A DNA stretch of 58,392 bases from an uncultured Bacteroidales bacterium (GCA_946403855.1 CAMJBH010000013.1:1-58392), one strand, 5' to 3'. Counted from the stretch's first letter, positions 7,521 through 17,913 are shown. Notes: generated by a model from the letters alone, not told the origin. Made by a program: numbers and translations.

Positions 7521-8492
7521 TTATTTCCGAACCATTGAATTCACAAGTGCGCGGTAGGGAAAGCTGAATACTTTCCCTGCCGCGTCTGTATTGCTGGGGC
7601 AGATAAGTAAATCTTCCCAGAGGTCAAGATCTTCCGGCTCATAGGGCATGACATCGGTAAAGTCGAACCAGCCGTATTTACCATTGTCCAGACCTGCGTA
7701 GAACAATTCATTCGGGTGCTTTTCGCTGCCGGTCCCGCAAGGCAGGAACAATACTCCGTCCAAAAGGGCTGCGCCTTGGATTATGGCGTTCTGCGGGCCC
7801 CTTACCCCCTCGGGCAGAAGCTCGTCAAAGTTGAAAGAGCGCAGCACGTCTTCGTCGGTAAGGCTGATCAAAAACTTGTCGGAGCTGAAGTTGGGGAAGT
7901 CGAACTCTTTTACCACTATGTGGTTGCCTTTGGCTTCGTTTCCCACCGTATTGCCGTAGCAATATATGCGGTTGGCGTGGCGGCTGTCTGCGATCCACAG
8001 GCGTGAGTTCCACTCTTTGGGCTGATAGTGAATCAGTTGCACCAGTTCTGAGCCGAACGGGACGCCTGTCTCATCTGTTAGTATCCTTTCCACGAACAGA
8101 AGCCTGCACAGAGAGTCGGTCTCGGCGAGACCTATCTCTTCAACGGGTTTCTCTCTGCACTGCGAAAGGTAAAGCAGGGGATAGCGGTCAGAAGAATCAT
8201 ATTTGTCCGGTCCGAAGAAAGCAACATTTGCATGGTTGTTTTTGCCGGCCGATGCTAATGGGAACTGGGCTATAGGTTTGCGTGTGCGCAGGTCGAAGAC
8301 ATTGCACCAACCTTTGTCCTGCATGCTGAAGAGGTAGTCGTCGAATACAGCGCCTCCCTGCATGTTCTTGGTGTGCTCCAGCTCCGGGAAATCCGAAAGC
8401 GAAAACAGTAGCTGCGGGCTTGGGCGCCCGGGCCTGTTACACGCCGTCACCAATGTAGCGGCGGCAATCATTATAGCAAGTATTCTTCTCAT
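7521..8492 (-). CDS. Lipoprotein with probable beta-propeller fold, unknown function
   Basis: 323 aa. The lipoprotein signal ends at TLVTAC with C18. The remainder has repeated short strands with aromatic-Gly-Asp turns ([53 protein letters not shown]), as in six- or seven-bladed propellers, but no named family is evident. It is the last gene of the five-gene minus operon, overlapping the GH2 gene by ATGA. Being next to a glycosidase and a peptidase suggests an envelope role in nutrient handling (inference). Confidence 0.75.
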   Translation of the reverse strand: MRRILAIMIAAATLVTACNRPGRPSPQLLFSLSDFPELEHTKNMQGGAVFDDYLFSMQDKGWCNVFDLRTRKPIAQFPLASAGKNNHANVAFFGPDKYDSSDRYPLLYLSQCREKPVEEIGLAETDSLCRLLFVERILTDETGVPFGSELVQLIHYQPKEWNSRLWIADSRHANRIYCYGNTVGNEAKGNHIVVKEFDFPNFSSDKFLISLTDEDVLRSFNFDELLPEGVRGPQNAIIQGAALLDGVLFLPCGTGSEKHPNELFYAGLDNGKYGWFDFTDVMPYEPEDLDLWEDLLICPSNTDAAGKVFSFPYRALVNSMVRK

Positions 8493-10387
8493 AGCGATCT
8501 GATGACAGCCAGGTTCGTCTCCCTCAGCCTTTTTTCGTCCATCTTTACAATCTCCCTGTCGTAGGTCATGATGCCGTTCACTTCAATTTCTACGTCTGTG
8601 GTCTGGGTGTAAACGGCAGAAGCGCAACCGGTGCGGATGAACAGCTTAAGCATTTCTGCAAAGCGGTCGTAAATGTCCTGCAACTGTTTCGGTGACTCCA
8701 TTACCTTGCCATAGCCCCAGTTCTTGTCCTGCTGCCAGAGGTGGCCTGGTACGGGGTAGCCCAGTCCGCCGTATTCTCCCAGCACATTTATGAATTTGCT
8801 GTCGAAGTTGTTCATGGCCGGGCTGGCATAGTGGTGCGTGTCAAGAATGTCCCCGGAAAAGGTGAAATTGCCGCCGGAAGCCTCGTTGATGAGCCTTGTG
8901 GGGTCTTGCTTGCGGGTAAACTCCACCACTGCGGGCGTGTCGAACTGCCCCCATGCTTCATTGAAGGGGATCCATACTGTAATGCACTGGAAAACCTTCA
9001 GGGCATCGATAATCTCTCCCCATTCCTTATAATAGTTGTCCTTCCATTCCTGCGGTACAATGCAGTCGGAGCCGCCGAGGAAACTGTCGCGCTGCCAATT
9101 GTTTCTCTGCATGCGTGCGATTTCAGGGTCTCTGAGGGCATTGGTTTTTGAACTGTGGTCGGCAATACAAGGCATATCCTGCCAAACGCTCGCTCCAATT
9201 ACATCGCACCACCAATACCAGCGTGCAGGCTCGACTTTGATGTGCTTGCGTATCATGTTCCATCCCCACTGTTTGGTCTTAACTATATCAAATTTAAGAG
9301 CTTCGTCGGTAGGGGCGGTATATAGTCCGTCGGGCCACCAACCCTGGTCCAGCGGGCCGAAGAAGAAGGTTCGCTGTCCGTTAAGACCTATACGCTTGTA
9401 CGAATTGGTGTTGCGGTCCGGCTTAGGGTCAGCGCTTACCGAGACGCTTCTCAGTGCAGTGTATCCGTCAACCGTGTCGATTACTTTCCCGTCCTTGAGC
9501 AAGGCGATCTTGAGGCCATAGAGGTTGGGGCTGTCCGGACTCCAGAGTCGGGGCTTGTCGATTTTGAATGAGCACTCGCCGCCTTGGGCTGCAGCCTGCA
9601 TCAGCGGAGTGCCGGAAGGGGCAGCGCCTTTGTCGCTGATGAGTCCTTCGCTTCCGAAGAGCTGCACGAGGGCTTCGTCGTAAGATCCTTCGGCCTCGAC
9701 AGATATGCTGAGCGTGGATTCGGCGGCATTCCATACGGGATGATATGAATTAACGTGTGCCGTGCGGCTTACAGGTTCGAGCCAAACCGTCTGCCATATT
9801 CCGGTGACCGGCGTGTACCATATACCTTCCGATTGCACTACCTGTTTGCCTCGTGGCTGGAAAAGCTGATCTGAGGCGTCCCAAACCCTCACGCGCACTG
9901 TCTGCTTGCCGGAACGTTTGAGATAGGGGCTGATATTGAAGCAGAAAGGAGTATATCCTCCGGTATGTTCACCTACTTTGTTGCCGTTAACCCACACTTC
10001 GGCCTTCCAGTCCACGGCCCCGAAGTGGAGCAGGACGTCTCTGCCTTTCCATTTTGCTGGCAGCTTGAAACTGCGTTCGTACCAGAGCGCATTATCAGCT
10101 CCTACCTTGCGCTGAACACCGGACAGGGCCGACTCGGCGCAGAAGGGAACCAGGATTTCGCCTTCGGGTGCTGTATATTGGTCATCGGCGGGAATGATTG
10201 CATAGTTCCATAGTCCATTGAGGTTCAGCCAGTCGGTACGGACCATTTGAGGACGTGGATATTCGGGAAGAGGGCTGGCCGGATTGATTTCGGCAGCCCA
10301 GCGGGTTTTAAGTCCTTCGCCGGGCGTCCATGCCAAGGCAGCGACTGCGGCGAACAGCGCGGCAATCAGTGTGATAGTCTTTTTCAT
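8489..10387 (-). CDS. Secreted glycoside hydrolase family 2 enzyme
   Basis: 632 aa with a signal peptide (cleavage near AALAWTP). The GH2 sugar-binding jelly roll (about 30-220, with [10 protein letters not shown] and [15 protein letters not shown]), immunoglobulin-like sandwich (about 220-320) and TIM barrel (about 320-632) follow in order. The acid/base is E477 in PFNEAWGQ and the nucleophile E538 in GEYGG. Members include beta-galactosidases and beta-glucuronidases; the NEAWGQF subgroup is common in Bacteroidales, and its specificity cannot be read from sequence. It is short compared with LacZ and lacks extra C-terminal domains. ATGA overlaps on both sides put it inside the operon starting at 15246. 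Confidence 0.9.
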   Translation of the reverse strand: MKKTITLIAALFAAVAALAWTPGEGLKTRWAAEINPASPLPEYPRPQMVRTDWLNLNGLWNYAIIPADDQYTAPEGEILVPFCAESALSGVQRKVGADNALWYERSFKLPAKWKGRDVLLHFGAVDWKAEVWVNGNKVGEHTGGYTPFCFNISPYLKRSGKQTVRVRVWDASDQLFQPRGKQVVQSEGIWYTPVTGIWQTVWLEPVSRTAHVNSYHPVWNAAESTLSISVEAEGSYDEALVQLFGSEGLISDKGAAPSGTPLMQAAAQGGECSFKIDKPRLWSPDSPNLYGLKIALLKDGKVIDTVDGYTALRSVSVSADPKPDRNTNSYKRIGLNGQRTFFFGPLDQGWWPDGLYTAPTDEALKFDIVKTKQWGWNMIRKHIKVEPARWYWWCDVIGASVWQDMPCIADHSSKTNALRDPEIARMQRNNWQRDSFLGGSDCIVPQEWKDNYYKEWGEIIDALKVFQCITVWIPFNEAWGQFDTPAVVEFTRKQDPTRLINEASGGNFTFSGDILDTHHYASPAMNNFDSKFINVLGEYGGLGYPVPGHLWQQDKNWGYGKVMESPKQLQDIYDRFAEMLKLFIRTGCASAVYTQTTDVEIEVNGIMTYDREIVKMDEKRLRETNLAVIRSL

Positions 10388-11232
10388 TTATTTTTGTGTT
10401 TTCTTGCGTATGCGGGATCGAATATCATATTGAGTTCTTTGGCGAGACGGTAGCCTGCCTTGCGTAACTGAGAGCGCATAAGCGGAAGCTGGTCATAATA
10501 CCAATCCATGGTGAGTACGTCTCCGGGCTTTACCTGATGCGTAACCCAGCAGCACTTCGCCACATCCCGGCCCCAGTCGTAAGGTCCTCCTTTTATTATT
10601 TGGGCTATCTCTTCTTTGCTTGCGGAGTCGAACATGTGGGCAAGGTCGCTGAAACTCCAGGGGTGCTTGATTTCTATGATCATGTCGTCCCAGATGGTGT
10701 GATACCGTACCTCTTCTTTGCGGAACTTTACATTGTAGTAGCCGATAGTCATATCATCGGGGTTGTAACGGATATGCTCGGGGCAGTGCATATCTCCGAC
10801 GAAATGAACCAGCAGCACAAGTTCTGTAAAAGCGGTTGAATCGTCCAGCTCTTTGTAATTCTTAAGATCTTCGGCGTACTGCTCTATGAAGTGTATGCAG
10901 TTTTTGACATAACGCCCGTTGTCGTTTATGCCTCTGAACGGTTCGAAGTTCATGTCCGCCTCGAATGTGTGTGGCAGCGTATTTATCCTCGGCCCTCCGC
11001 TGGTCGGGTCGAACCCCATGTCCACAAGCAGTTTGGCTTTGTGGTCGTCGGCATAGGAGGCATAACCGCTGATGGGCTCACCATGCATAATCTCGGCAAT
11101 CCTCTTCTGTGTGGTTTTGGTCAGATGCCGTTCGGCTATGCGGGCAATCGTAGCATGCCCTTTGCGGCCCCAGCCTGAAGCCATGCTGCACATCAGCAAT
11201 GTGCAGAGGAAGATGGTAACGAATTTTTTCAT
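10384..11232 (-). CDS. Secreted S1/P1-type zinc nuclease
   Basis: 282 aa from ATG 11232 (the open frame extends to 11337, but only this start gives a signal peptide and the ATGA overlap). The signal ends at MASG and the mature protein would begin with W21-GRKGH; in this family the N-terminal Trp amine and carbonyl are zinc ligands, with H26 next. [11 protein letters not shown] matches the HxxGDxHxPxH zinc motif. The enzyme cleaves single-stranded DNA or RNA and may remove 3' phosphates. It probably scavenges nucleic acids outside the cytoplasm, matching its peptidase and glycosidase operon partners. Confidence 0.9.
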   Translation of the reverse strand: MKKFVTIFLCTLLMCSMASGWGRKGHATIARIAERHLTKTTQKRIAEIMHGEPISGYASYADDHKAKLLVDMGFDPTSGGPRINTLPHTFEADMNFEPFRGINDNGRYVKNCIHFIEQYAEDLKNYKELDDSTAFTELVLLVHFVGDMHCPEHIRYNPDDMTIGYYNVKFRKEEVRYHTIWDDMIIEIKHPWSFSDLAHMFDSASKEEIAQIIKGGPYDWGRDVAKCCWVTHQVKPGDVLTMDWYYDQLPLMRSQLRKAGYRLAKELNMIFDPAYARKHKNK

Positions 11233-13238
11233 TGGTTTATTTCCTTCAGAATGTAATCCAGGTGCATATATTCTTTCAAAGTCCACAGAACGAAACGAAT
11301 GTCTGTGTTGACGCATTTGTTGTACCCTTCCGTCCACGACACGTCGCTGGCAAGGGACTCTTTGTTGCCATCGAACGCCAGTCCTATCAATTGGCCTTCA
11401 GCATTAAGTACTGGTGATCCCGAATTGCCTCCGGTTATGTCGTTGTCGGATATAAAATCGACAGGGATAGGGTCGGATGCTTGCAGAAGGGCTCTCCAGC
11501 CGTCTTTCAGGCTGAAGTCGTAGGTGTCGTTTTCTTTGGCGAGTATTTCTTTGCTGGTGGTTTGCCAAGGCAACTTGCGTCCGTCTCTTTTATAGGTGCC
11601 CACAGTGCCGTAGCTGAGCCGCATGGTGGAATTGGCGTCGGGATACTGCAGTTCGCCTCTTTGTTCGCGCCAACTGTACAGGGCTCTGGTGAATTCGCTT
11701 CCGGCAGCGCTCACGCCGACTTCACCTTGTTTCTTGTCCACCTCGCGGTTGTAGGTTGCAATGCTGGAGTCTGTAAGGAAGCGGCACAGCGGCGAGGCCG
11801 CAGTCATGGGCTCTTCTGTCCAGATGGCATTTAGGAGAGCATCATAATCGGTGCCTCCGTCCTTACTGAAATGTGTGTGCAATTCCCTTTGGAACGGCCC
11901 CCACATTGAGGAATCAACGTTTTCGTAGAAAGTCTCGATGCCGTAACGGAGCAGTTCTTTTTCTACCCTGAGGTCCAATGTCGCGTAGTCCCGGCCGGTA
12001 TGTGCCGGCCTTCCTGGCCTTGCGTTTTTTACCCTGAGGGCTATGGTCCCGAGGCGTGTGCCGCGGACAAGGGACTCACGGAAGTAGATGAGGTTCTTTT
12101 CGGCGTCGCGGATGTCGGTGTATTTGCGGTCGAGTTCGTTGATGATGGCTTTGTGCTCCTTCATCTTACGCTCTTTGGCGCGCATCTTTTTGAGCACTTT
12201 GAAACGCTGGCAGCACTGTGCCATGCCTTCGTTGTTCTCCTGGATGTTGCTCAGCATGAAGTACTGGTCCGAGTACTTGAGCCTGATCTGCGGGTCGGAG
12301 TTCATCCAGCGGTTCATGATTGCCATTTGGTCCGCCCTGATCTTGTTGGTAATGGGAAGAGACGTATCGAGCCTGTATGCGAGCTTGGCCGCGCTGGTGT
12401 AGCGGTCTGTGCGGCCGGGATAGCCGAGGATCATGGTGAAGTCTCCGGGCTTATAGCCTTCAGTGCTTATTTCCAGCCATTTGCGAGGGCTCAGAGGGAC
12501 GTTCCCCATTCCATGCGGAGCGGGGGAGCCGTCCTTGGCGCCATACACCCTGTACAGGGCGAAGTCGCATTTGTGCTGGGGCCATTCCCAATTGTCGATG
12601 TCTCCTCCGAATGCAGCAATGCTCACTGGCGGGGCGGCTACCAGCCTTACATCTGTGTACACTCTGTACAGGGCCAGGTAATACTTGGACCCGGCCCACA
12701 TGGAACTTAGCGATGCCATGTAGCCTGTGGCGTCCTGGTAGCGGCGTTCGATGAGGAAGGAGATTCGTCTCATGCCGCTCGGACGTCCCATGTCCTTTTC
12801 CTTCTGTATCAGGGCGTTAACTTCGTCGGTCACGTCTAAGATACGCTCCAGGAGCTGCACGCTTTTGCCCGGGATGTATATCTCTTCCTCAATGCTGCCT
12901 GCCTGGAAGCCGTCTTCCAGGTAGTTGTGCTCGGGAGTGCTGAGCCTGTGCACGTCGGAGTAGGCGCAGTGATGGTTGGTAATGAGAAGTCCTTGGGAAG
13001 AGACGAACGATCCGGTGCAGCCGAAGTCCAGGGAAACTATCGCATCTTTGAGCGAAACCGCCCCTGCGTCGTAGATTTCGTTCGCGTTGAGTTTCAGCCC
13101 TTTGTCCTGCATCTTATCGACCAGGGCCCTGGATATGGCATTCACCATCCACATACCCTCGTCTGCCCGAGCGGGGGAACTAAATAACAGAGCAATGAGT
13201 ATAAGGCAGGACGGGACTTTGAAACTATTGGTATTCAT
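11229..13238 (-). CDS. dpp7: S46 family dipeptidyl-peptidase, DPP7-like
   Basis: 669 aa with a signal peptide cut near ARA-DEGMW. It is a chymotrypsin-like serine exopeptidase: catalytic H90 in TNHHC, an Asp in the HKCDFALYRVYG segment, and S606 in TGGNSGSPV. In S46 enzymes the residue 18 positions after the serine sets P1 specificity: Gly in DPP7 (hydrophobic P1) and Arg in DPP11 (acidic P1). Here it is G624 (FDGN), so DPP7-like. A helical domain fills about 300-560. It releases dipeptides from N-termini in the periplasm, suiting an amino-acid fermenter. Its start overlaps the polyferredoxin gene by 14 nt. Confidence 0.92.
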   Translation of the reverse strand: MNTNSFKVPSCLILIALLFSSPARADEGMWMVNAISRALVDKMQDKGLKLNANEIYDAGAVSLKDAIVSLDFGCTGSFVSSQGLLITNHHCAYSDVHRLSTPEHNYLEDGFQAGSIEEEIYIPGKSVQLLERILDVTDEVNALIQKEKDMGRPSGMRRISFLIERRYQDATGYMASLSSMWAGSKYYLALYRVYTDVRLVAAPPVSIAAFGGDIDNWEWPQHKCDFALYRVYGAKDGSPAPHGMGNVPLSPRKWLEISTEGYKPGDFTMILGYPGRTDRYTSAAKLAYRLDTSLPITNKIRADQMAIMNRWMNSDPQIRLKYSDQYFMLSNIQENNEGMAQCCQRFKVLKKMRAKERKMKEHKAIINELDRKYTDIRDAEKNLIYFRESLVRGTRLGTIALRVKNARPGRPAHTGRDYATLDLRVEKELLRYGIETFYENVDSSMWGPFQRELHTHFSKDGGTDYDALLNAIWTEEPMTAASPLCRFLTDSSIATYNREVDKKQGEVGVSAAGSEFTRALYSWREQRGELQYPDANSTMRLSYGTVGTYKRDGRKLPWQTTSKEILAKENDTYDFSLKDGWRALLQASDPIPVDFISDNDITGGNSGSPVLNAEGQLIGLAFDGNKESLASDVSWTEGYNKCVNTDIRFVLWTLKEYMHLDYILKEINQ

Positions 13239-15246
13239 AACAGGTTCCCTTTTTGTCGAACTTCATCTTGGCATCCACATCCCTGACATCGTCGGGCGCA
13301 TAGGTTATCTGCCACACAGGCATGTTCATGAGCTCCCATATACGGTCGGCCGTCATCGGCTCGGCAAAACGTATCTGGATGCTTGGCTCCAGGTCTTTGT
13401 TCAGTTTGAGGTAAGTGCCGATCACACCCTCTTCCTTGGACAGATGGTTGCTCAGGAAGGGGAGGGCCCGCTTGATGATGGGCTTTTCGTAGTTCCTGTC
13501 CTGAATCTCGTAGATGAACTGCGGCTTGCCTTCGTACACCTCGGTGCGCTTGCGTACAACCGTAGAATCACCCGAAGGATAGCGTCCGTTGTATTCGGCG
13601 GAGAAAGGATCGAACATGCGTTCCAAGTATTCTTTGATTCCTATGGTGCTCTCTCCTTTTTCCAGACGCACGAAGGTGAAGTCCACCGGAGTTTCTTTCA
13701 CACCGCCTCCGTGTATCGGCATGGCGAGCACCTTCTTCTCTACGATTTCTCTGAACCAGGCCTCGTCCAGCTCTTCTGCCGGATCGGAATAGACCCTCAC
13801 AATCAGCGGACAGTCGTATTCGGACTCGATGCCGAAGACCTTGCGTCCGCTCAGACGCATCTGGAGCCCCAGGTAGTTGAGGTCGGTGCGGTTGGGCATA
13901 TGCTCGGTGCGAATGGTCTGGACCTTCAGTTCTTTATATGCCGTGGGCTCGGGAGAGTTCACGCGGAAATGCGAGGGTTCGTACACCTCTTCGAGCAGCT
14001 TCTCTTCGCTGGTCTGGGCAGGGTCGTAGGTAAGCACCACTGCATGTGAGTTGGCGTAGGTCTTGACTCCGTACACACCCTTGACCCTTTCCATCTTGCC
14101 CTTGAAGGCCATGGAGCTGCCGTAGCAGTGAATGCTCGTGAGGTTGTCTATGCGCATGGTCTGCAGCTGCATGCCCTCTTCGATGCCCCATTTTTCGTCG
14201 ATGGTGGGCACTTCGAAGCGGCTGCCGAAAATGATTCCGAGCGCGGTGAGCGCTACTGCAACAAAAGCGGGAACCAGGCGTCCGGCCTTGCTTTCCATGG
14301 GTTTGGTGACGACTCCGAAATTGATAGCCTTCCTGGGACAAGATGCAATACATTCTCCGCAGAGCGTGCAGTCAACGTCGGTCACAATGCCACCGCTGCC
14401 GGGAATGTCAATGTTGTAGGGACAGTTTTTCTGGCAGCTGTAGCAGCGCATTGTGCAACTGTCATCGTCGTAAATCACATGCAGCAGCTGGAGCTTTGGC
14501 TTGCGGTAGAATATTTCGAGCAGGTAGCCCAGGACGCAGAAGGCGGCAAGCAGCATCCACCATTGCAGCGGAAGGCCGACGGCGCTGAGTCCCCACCACG
14601 CCAGGGCGAGCAGAAGCAGAGGCAGCCAGAAACGGAAACTGTTGGCGGCAGCGCCCAGCGGGCATATGTAGCGGCAGAAGAAACGCTTGATGAAAAAGCC
14701 GCCGATAACCAGGACTGCGAGGGCGACGAGGCTCATCCAGAGCACGATCTCGCCCTTGAAACCGGTGGCCACGGCGTAGTACGGGTCGAACTTGCGGCAC
14801 AGTAGCTCGCTGGCGGTGGCAGTGGAGTAGAAAATCCAGAACAGCAGGCCATATTTGACTGCGCGCAGGATTTTGTCCGCAGCGCCGCCGCTCTTAAGCT
14901 CTAGGCCTCCTATACCCAGTGACTTGCGGAACTTGGTGAGCAGGTCTTCAAGGGTGCCTATTGGGCAGAGGTAGGCGCAGAACAACTTGCCGAAAAGGAT
15001 TACGGCTGCTGCCAGCAGCACGCCCATGACTATCTGCGAAGAGCTCATGGAACAGGGCAGAGACCCTCTTGTCACATATGTGGTGAGTGCTTCGAGCCCT
15101 CCCATGGGGCACAGGGCCTCCGGATCTGAAGGCGCAAGTTTAGGGAATATTTTTGCGGCAAGGCCGCTGAGAAAGAAGATCAGTGCGGCCAATACACCCA
15201 ATTGCAGGACATATTTAGGCCAGTTGCTGCGAATAGTCGATTTCAT
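13225..15246 (-). CDS. Membrane polyferredoxin (NapH/CcoG-like) with HMA-like C-terminal domain
   Basis: 673 aa from ATG 15246, six nt from a perfect promoter; the longer frame to 15273 overlaps that promoter. Five or six membrane helices carry NapH-type motifs CAYLCP (C90, C94) and CRYICP (C191, C195), followed by two 4Fe-4S sites: C264, C268, C271, C275 and C293, C296, C299, C303. Another helix (about 322-342) leads to a segment at about 364-421 with the beta-alpha-beta-beta-alpha pattern of heavy-metal-associated domains (IHCYGSSM, GVYGVKTY, AVVLTYDP) but only one cysteine. The last 250 residues, with HMA-like echoes, are unassigned. The architecture resembles CcoG-type cupric reductases, suggesting electron transfer to a metal or redox partner. 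First gene of the five-gene operon. Confidence 0.8.
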   Translation of the reverse strand: MKSTIRSNWPKYVLQLGVLAALIFFLSGLAAKIFPKLAPSDPEALCPMGGLEALTTYVTRGSLPCSMSSSQIVMGVLLAAAVILFGKLFCAYLCPIGTLEDLLTKFRKSLGIGGLELKSGGAADKILRAVKYGLLFWIFYSTATASELLCRKFDPYYAVATGFKGEIVLWMSLVALAVLVIGGFFIKRFFCRYICPLGAAANSFRFWLPLLLLALAWWGLSAVGLPLQWWMLLAAFCVLGYLLEIFYRKPKLQLLHVIYDDDSCTMRCYSCQKNCPYNIDIPGSGGIVTDVDCTLCGECIASCPRKAINFGVVTKPMESKAGRLVPAFVAVALTALGIIFGSRFEVPTIDEKWGIEEGMQLQTMRIDNLTSIHCYGSSMAFKGKMERVKGVYGVKTYANSHAVVLTYDPAQTSEEKLLEEVYEPSHFRVNSPEPTAYKELKVQTIRTEHMPNRTDLNYLGLQMRLSGRKVFGIESEYDCPLIVRVYSDPAEELDEAWFREIVEKKVLAMPIHGGGVKETPVDFTFVRLEKGESTIGIKEYLERMFDPFSAEYNGRYPSGDSTVVRKRTEVYEGKPQFIYEIQDRNYEKPIIKRALPFLSNHLSKEEGVIGTYLKLNKDLEPSIQIRFAEPMTADRIWELMNMPVWQITYAPDDVRDVDAKMKFDKKGTCYEYQ

Positions 15247-15251
15247 AACCA

Positions 15252-15282
15252 CAAATATAGTAATTTGAATCATTTGTTCAAA
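15252..15282 (-). promoter_or_regulatory. Promoter of the polyferredoxin operon
   Basis: On the minus strand, TTTG (15282-15279), 19-nt spacer, TATATTTG (15259-15252). The start codon at 15246 is 5 nt after the box, predicting a leaderless transcript. Confidence 0.85.
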
Positions 15283-15304
15283 TACAAAATATTGCCTAAA
15301 TTTG
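15273..15304 (+). promoter_or_regulatory. Promoter of the DASS transporter-porin operon
   Basis: TTTG 15273-15276, 20-nt spacer, TAAATTTG 15297-15304. Its -33 box lies 2 nt from that of the divergent promoter, together forming ATTTGTTCAAAT. Confidence 0.85.
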
Positions 15305-15314
15305 CCGCCCGAAG

Positions 15315-15344
15315 AGCATGGGGCCTTCGGCCCCGTTTAATGCT
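15315..15344 (+). other. Leader hairpin of the DASS transporter mRNA
   Basis: GGGGCC/GGCCCC around a TTC loop (15320-15334), enclosed by AGCAT/ATGCT (15315-15319 and 15340-15344) with an unpaired GTTTA on one side. It lies about 30 nt before the start codon and lacks a T run, so a regulatory or stabilising leader structure is more likely than a terminator. Confidence 0.45.
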
Positions 15345-15371
15345 TTTATTGACAGATAAAAAGTTTTAGAT

Positions 15372-16826
15372 ATGTCAAACAGTAAGTTTTCCGTGAAGTA
15401 TTGTGTGCTTCTGCCTTTAGTGCTGATAATCACTATCCTTCTTTGGGCCCTCCCTACCTCCGTCTTCGGTATCGCGGACCTTACTCCCGTCCAGCAGCGT
15501 ATGATTGCCATCTTTGTGTTCGCTGCACTTATGTGGATGTTTGAAATTATCCCCAACTGGACCACCTCGCTTCTGGTCATCGTGATCATGCTGCTCACTG
15601 TGTCCAACAAGGGCCTGGCTTTTATTTGCAAGCCCGAATTCGGCACCCTGGTGGATTACAAGAGCATCATGGCCTCTTTCGCCGACCCCGTGGTGATGCT
15701 GTTCCTGGGAGGTTTCGTACTGGCTATCATTGCTTCAAAGTATGGCATGGATGCCGTTATTGCCAAGGGCCTTCTCAGCCTGTTCGGCAAGAAGCCCAAA
15801 ATGGTTCTCCTCGGATTCCTCATCATCATCTCCATATTCTCGATGTTCATGAGCAACACAGCCACCGCCGCCATGATGCTGGCGTTCCTGGCTCCTGTGC
15901 TCAAGGCTTTGCCCGAAGATGAGACCGGAAAGGTAGGTCTGGCCCTGTCAATACCTGTAGCAGCCAACCTCGGCGGCATCGGTACCCCCATCGGCACTCC
16001 TCCAAACGCCATCGCCATCGGTGCGCTTGAGAATGCCGGCTATCAGATAGGATTCGCCACCTGGATGTCCAGGATGGTGCCCTATGTGGCGGTGATGATC
16101 CTTATCGCATGGCTGCTTCTGCAGCTGTTCTTCCCCTTCAAGTCCGACAAGATCGAGCTCAAGATTGAGGCAAAGTCTCACAAGTGGGGTTGGAAGGACT
16201 ATGTGGCATGGATTACTTTCTTCGTGACTATCCTGCTCTGGGTTACCGAATCGATTACCGGAATCAATTCCAACATTGTCGCCCTCATACCTCTGGCAGT
16301 CTATACCTGCACCGGCGTGTTTGGAAAGGAAGACATCAAGGAGATTAACTGGAGCGTGCTTTGGCTTGTCGCGGGCGGCTTTGCCCTCGGCTCCGGACTT
16401 AACAAGACCGGTCTTGCAGCAACGCTCATCAACGCAATACCTTTCAGCGCCATGAACGTGGTTGTGGTGATGATCATCGCAGGCCTCATCTGCTACCTGC
16501 TCAGCAACTTCATCAGCAACTCCGCAACTGCGGCCCTGCTGGTTCCTATCCTTGTGGTGGTCGGTACCGCCATGGCCGATCCTTCCGCTGCCAACAATGC
16601 GCAGTTCATGGCCCTCGGCGGCATGAACGCAATGATTCCTTTCATCGCAGTCTGTGCGTCCATAGCCATGCTCTTCCCTATATCTACACCTCCGAATGCC
16701 ATCGCTTCTTCTACCGGTCTGGTGAAGACTTCGCAGATGGCCAAAGTGGGTATAATAATCGGCGTGATTGGCTTCGTGCTTGGTTACTTCCTGCTCACCA
16801 AGCTTTTCCCTTTCCCCATGGTTTAA
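15372..16826 (+). CDS. Divalent anion:Na+ symporter (DASS/SLC13 family)
   Basis: 484 aa, about 12 hydrophobic helices and no signal peptide. The two inverted-repeat halves carry the family signatures: SNTATAAMM with PIGTPPNA in the first, SNSATAALL with PISTPPNA in the second. The SNT and TPPN elements bind sodium and the substrate carboxylates, or sulfate. Substrates of close relatives are C4-dicarboxylates, citrate or sulfate. Fumarase and menaquinone genes elsewhere in the window make a dicarboxylate role attractive (inference). Co-transcribed with a porin 12 nt downstream and divergent from the polyferredoxin operon. Confidence 0.92.
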   Translation: MSNSKFSVKYCVLLPLVLIITILLWALPTSVFGIADLTPVQQRMIAIFVFAALMWMFEIIPNWTTSLLVIVIMLLTVSNKGLAFICKPEFGTLVDYKSIMASFADPVVMLFLGGFVLAIIASKYGMDAVIAKGLLSLFGKKPKMVLLGFLIIISIFSMFMSNTATAAMMLAFLAPVLKALPEDETGKVGLALSIPVAANLGGIGTPIGTPPNAIAIGALENAGYQIGFATWMSRMVPYVAVMILIAWLLLQLFFPFKSDKIELKIEAKSHKWGWKDYVAWITFFVTILLWVTESITGINSNIVALIPLAVYTCTGVFGKEDIKEINWSVLWLVAGGFALGSGLNKTGLAATLINAIPFSAMNVVVVMIIAGLICYLLSNFISNSATAALLVPILVVVGTAMADPSAANNAQFMALGGMNAMIPFIAVCASIAMLFPISTPPNAIASSTGLVKTSQMAKVGIIIGVIGFVLGYFLLTKLFPFPMV

Positions 16827-16838
16827 CGGTTAATTAAA

Positions 16839-17882
16839 ATGAAAAAAATAATTCTTGTCGCATCAGCGTTGCTGTTTGCATTCAGCTTCGGAGCTGCCGC
16901 CCAGGAGGAGGAAACTCCCAATTACGGCTACAAAGAAGGTGCTTTTGCCAGCGTCCCCAAGGTGGGCGCCTACATCATAGGATCATACAAATACAGCGAC
17001 CTTGAGGGTGCTCACGGCGGCCCCGGATTCAACGCCCGCCTCATCCGTGCCTACGTGGACGGAAGCATCTACCATCAGTTCAATTACAGGGTGCAGCTGC
17101 AGTTCAACGGCGGCCCGCACGTTAAAGACTTCTATGTGGAGTGGGCCAAGTATAAGTTCTTCTCCGTCAAAGTGGGTCAGTTCAAGAGGGCTTTCACTTT
17201 CGAAAACCCCATGAATCCATGGGACGTGGGCGCAGGCGACTTCTCTTTCCTTGTGCAGAAAATGGCAGGAATGGGCGACCGTCTGGGCGAGGCCAATATG
17301 GGCGGACGTGACCAGGGTATTCAGATTCAGGGTGACTTCCTGCCCGTCGGCAAGGATCAGCACAATTTGTTCCACTATCAGCTGGGCGTGTATAACGGAC
17401 AGGGAATCAATCTGGTAGATGCAGACGGCAAGAAGGATATCATAGGTACCTTCCAGGTGCAGCCCATCAAGGGACTCAAGCTTGGCGTCTTTGGGTGGAA
17501 AGGCAACTGGATCGACTCCAAAGGCAACAGCCTCAAGCGCGAGCGAATCAGCGCCGGCGTGGCGTTTGACCGCAACAACTGGACTTTCCGCAGTGAGTAT
17601 GCAACCGCAATCGGGGGCGAGAAAGAGCAGAGCGGCCCCGCCGACGCCTTTTACGTGACCGCCGGCGTGCCTGTCACCGACTGGTTCAAAGTGTATCTGA
17701 AGTGGGACGAGTTCCGTTCCGCAGCCACCGCAGCCACCAGCCATGACATGTATTCCTGCATCGCTAATTTCAGGCTCCACAAAAACCTCAATTTCCAGCT
17801 GGAATACCGCCGTCACAACAACAGCCTGCTGCCTAATCCCGGTTATAACGAGATCTGGGTAGAGACTTACATCCGCTGGTAA
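16839..17882 (+). CDS. Outer-membrane porin, OprO/OprP-like
   Basis: 347 aa with a signal peptide (cut near GAAAQ). Alternating amphipathic strands, features such as YRVQLQFNGG, FFSVKVGQFKRAFTFEN and GDRLGEANMGGRDQGIQIQG, and a terminal tryptophan fit the phosphate-selective porin family (Pfam Porin_O_P). Members form anion-favouring outer-membrane channels. As the second gene behind a divalent anion symporter, it probably brings the same substrate across the outer membrane. Length is in the normal range. The ion selectivity is inferred from family and context only. Confidence 0.88.
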   Translation: MKKIILVASALLFAFSFGAAAQEEETPNYGYKEGAFASVPKVGAYIIGSYKYSDLEGAHGGPGFNARLIRAYVDGSIYHQFNYRVQLQFNGGPHVKDFYVEWAKYKFFSVKVGQFKRAFTFENPMNPWDVGAGDFSFLVQKMAGMGDRLGEANMGGRDQGIQIQGDFLPVGKDQHNLFHYQLGVYNGQGINLVDADGKKDIIGTFQVQPIKGLKLGVFGWKGNWIDSKGNSLKRERISAGVAFDRNNWTFRSEYATAIGGEKEQSGPADAFYVTAGVPVTDWFKVYLKWDEFRSAATAATSHDMYSCIANFRLHKNLNFQLEYRRHNNSLLPNPGYNEIWVETYIRW

Positions 17883-17913
17883 ATTTCCGGGTCATACTTT
17901 CAAATATTCTGAG

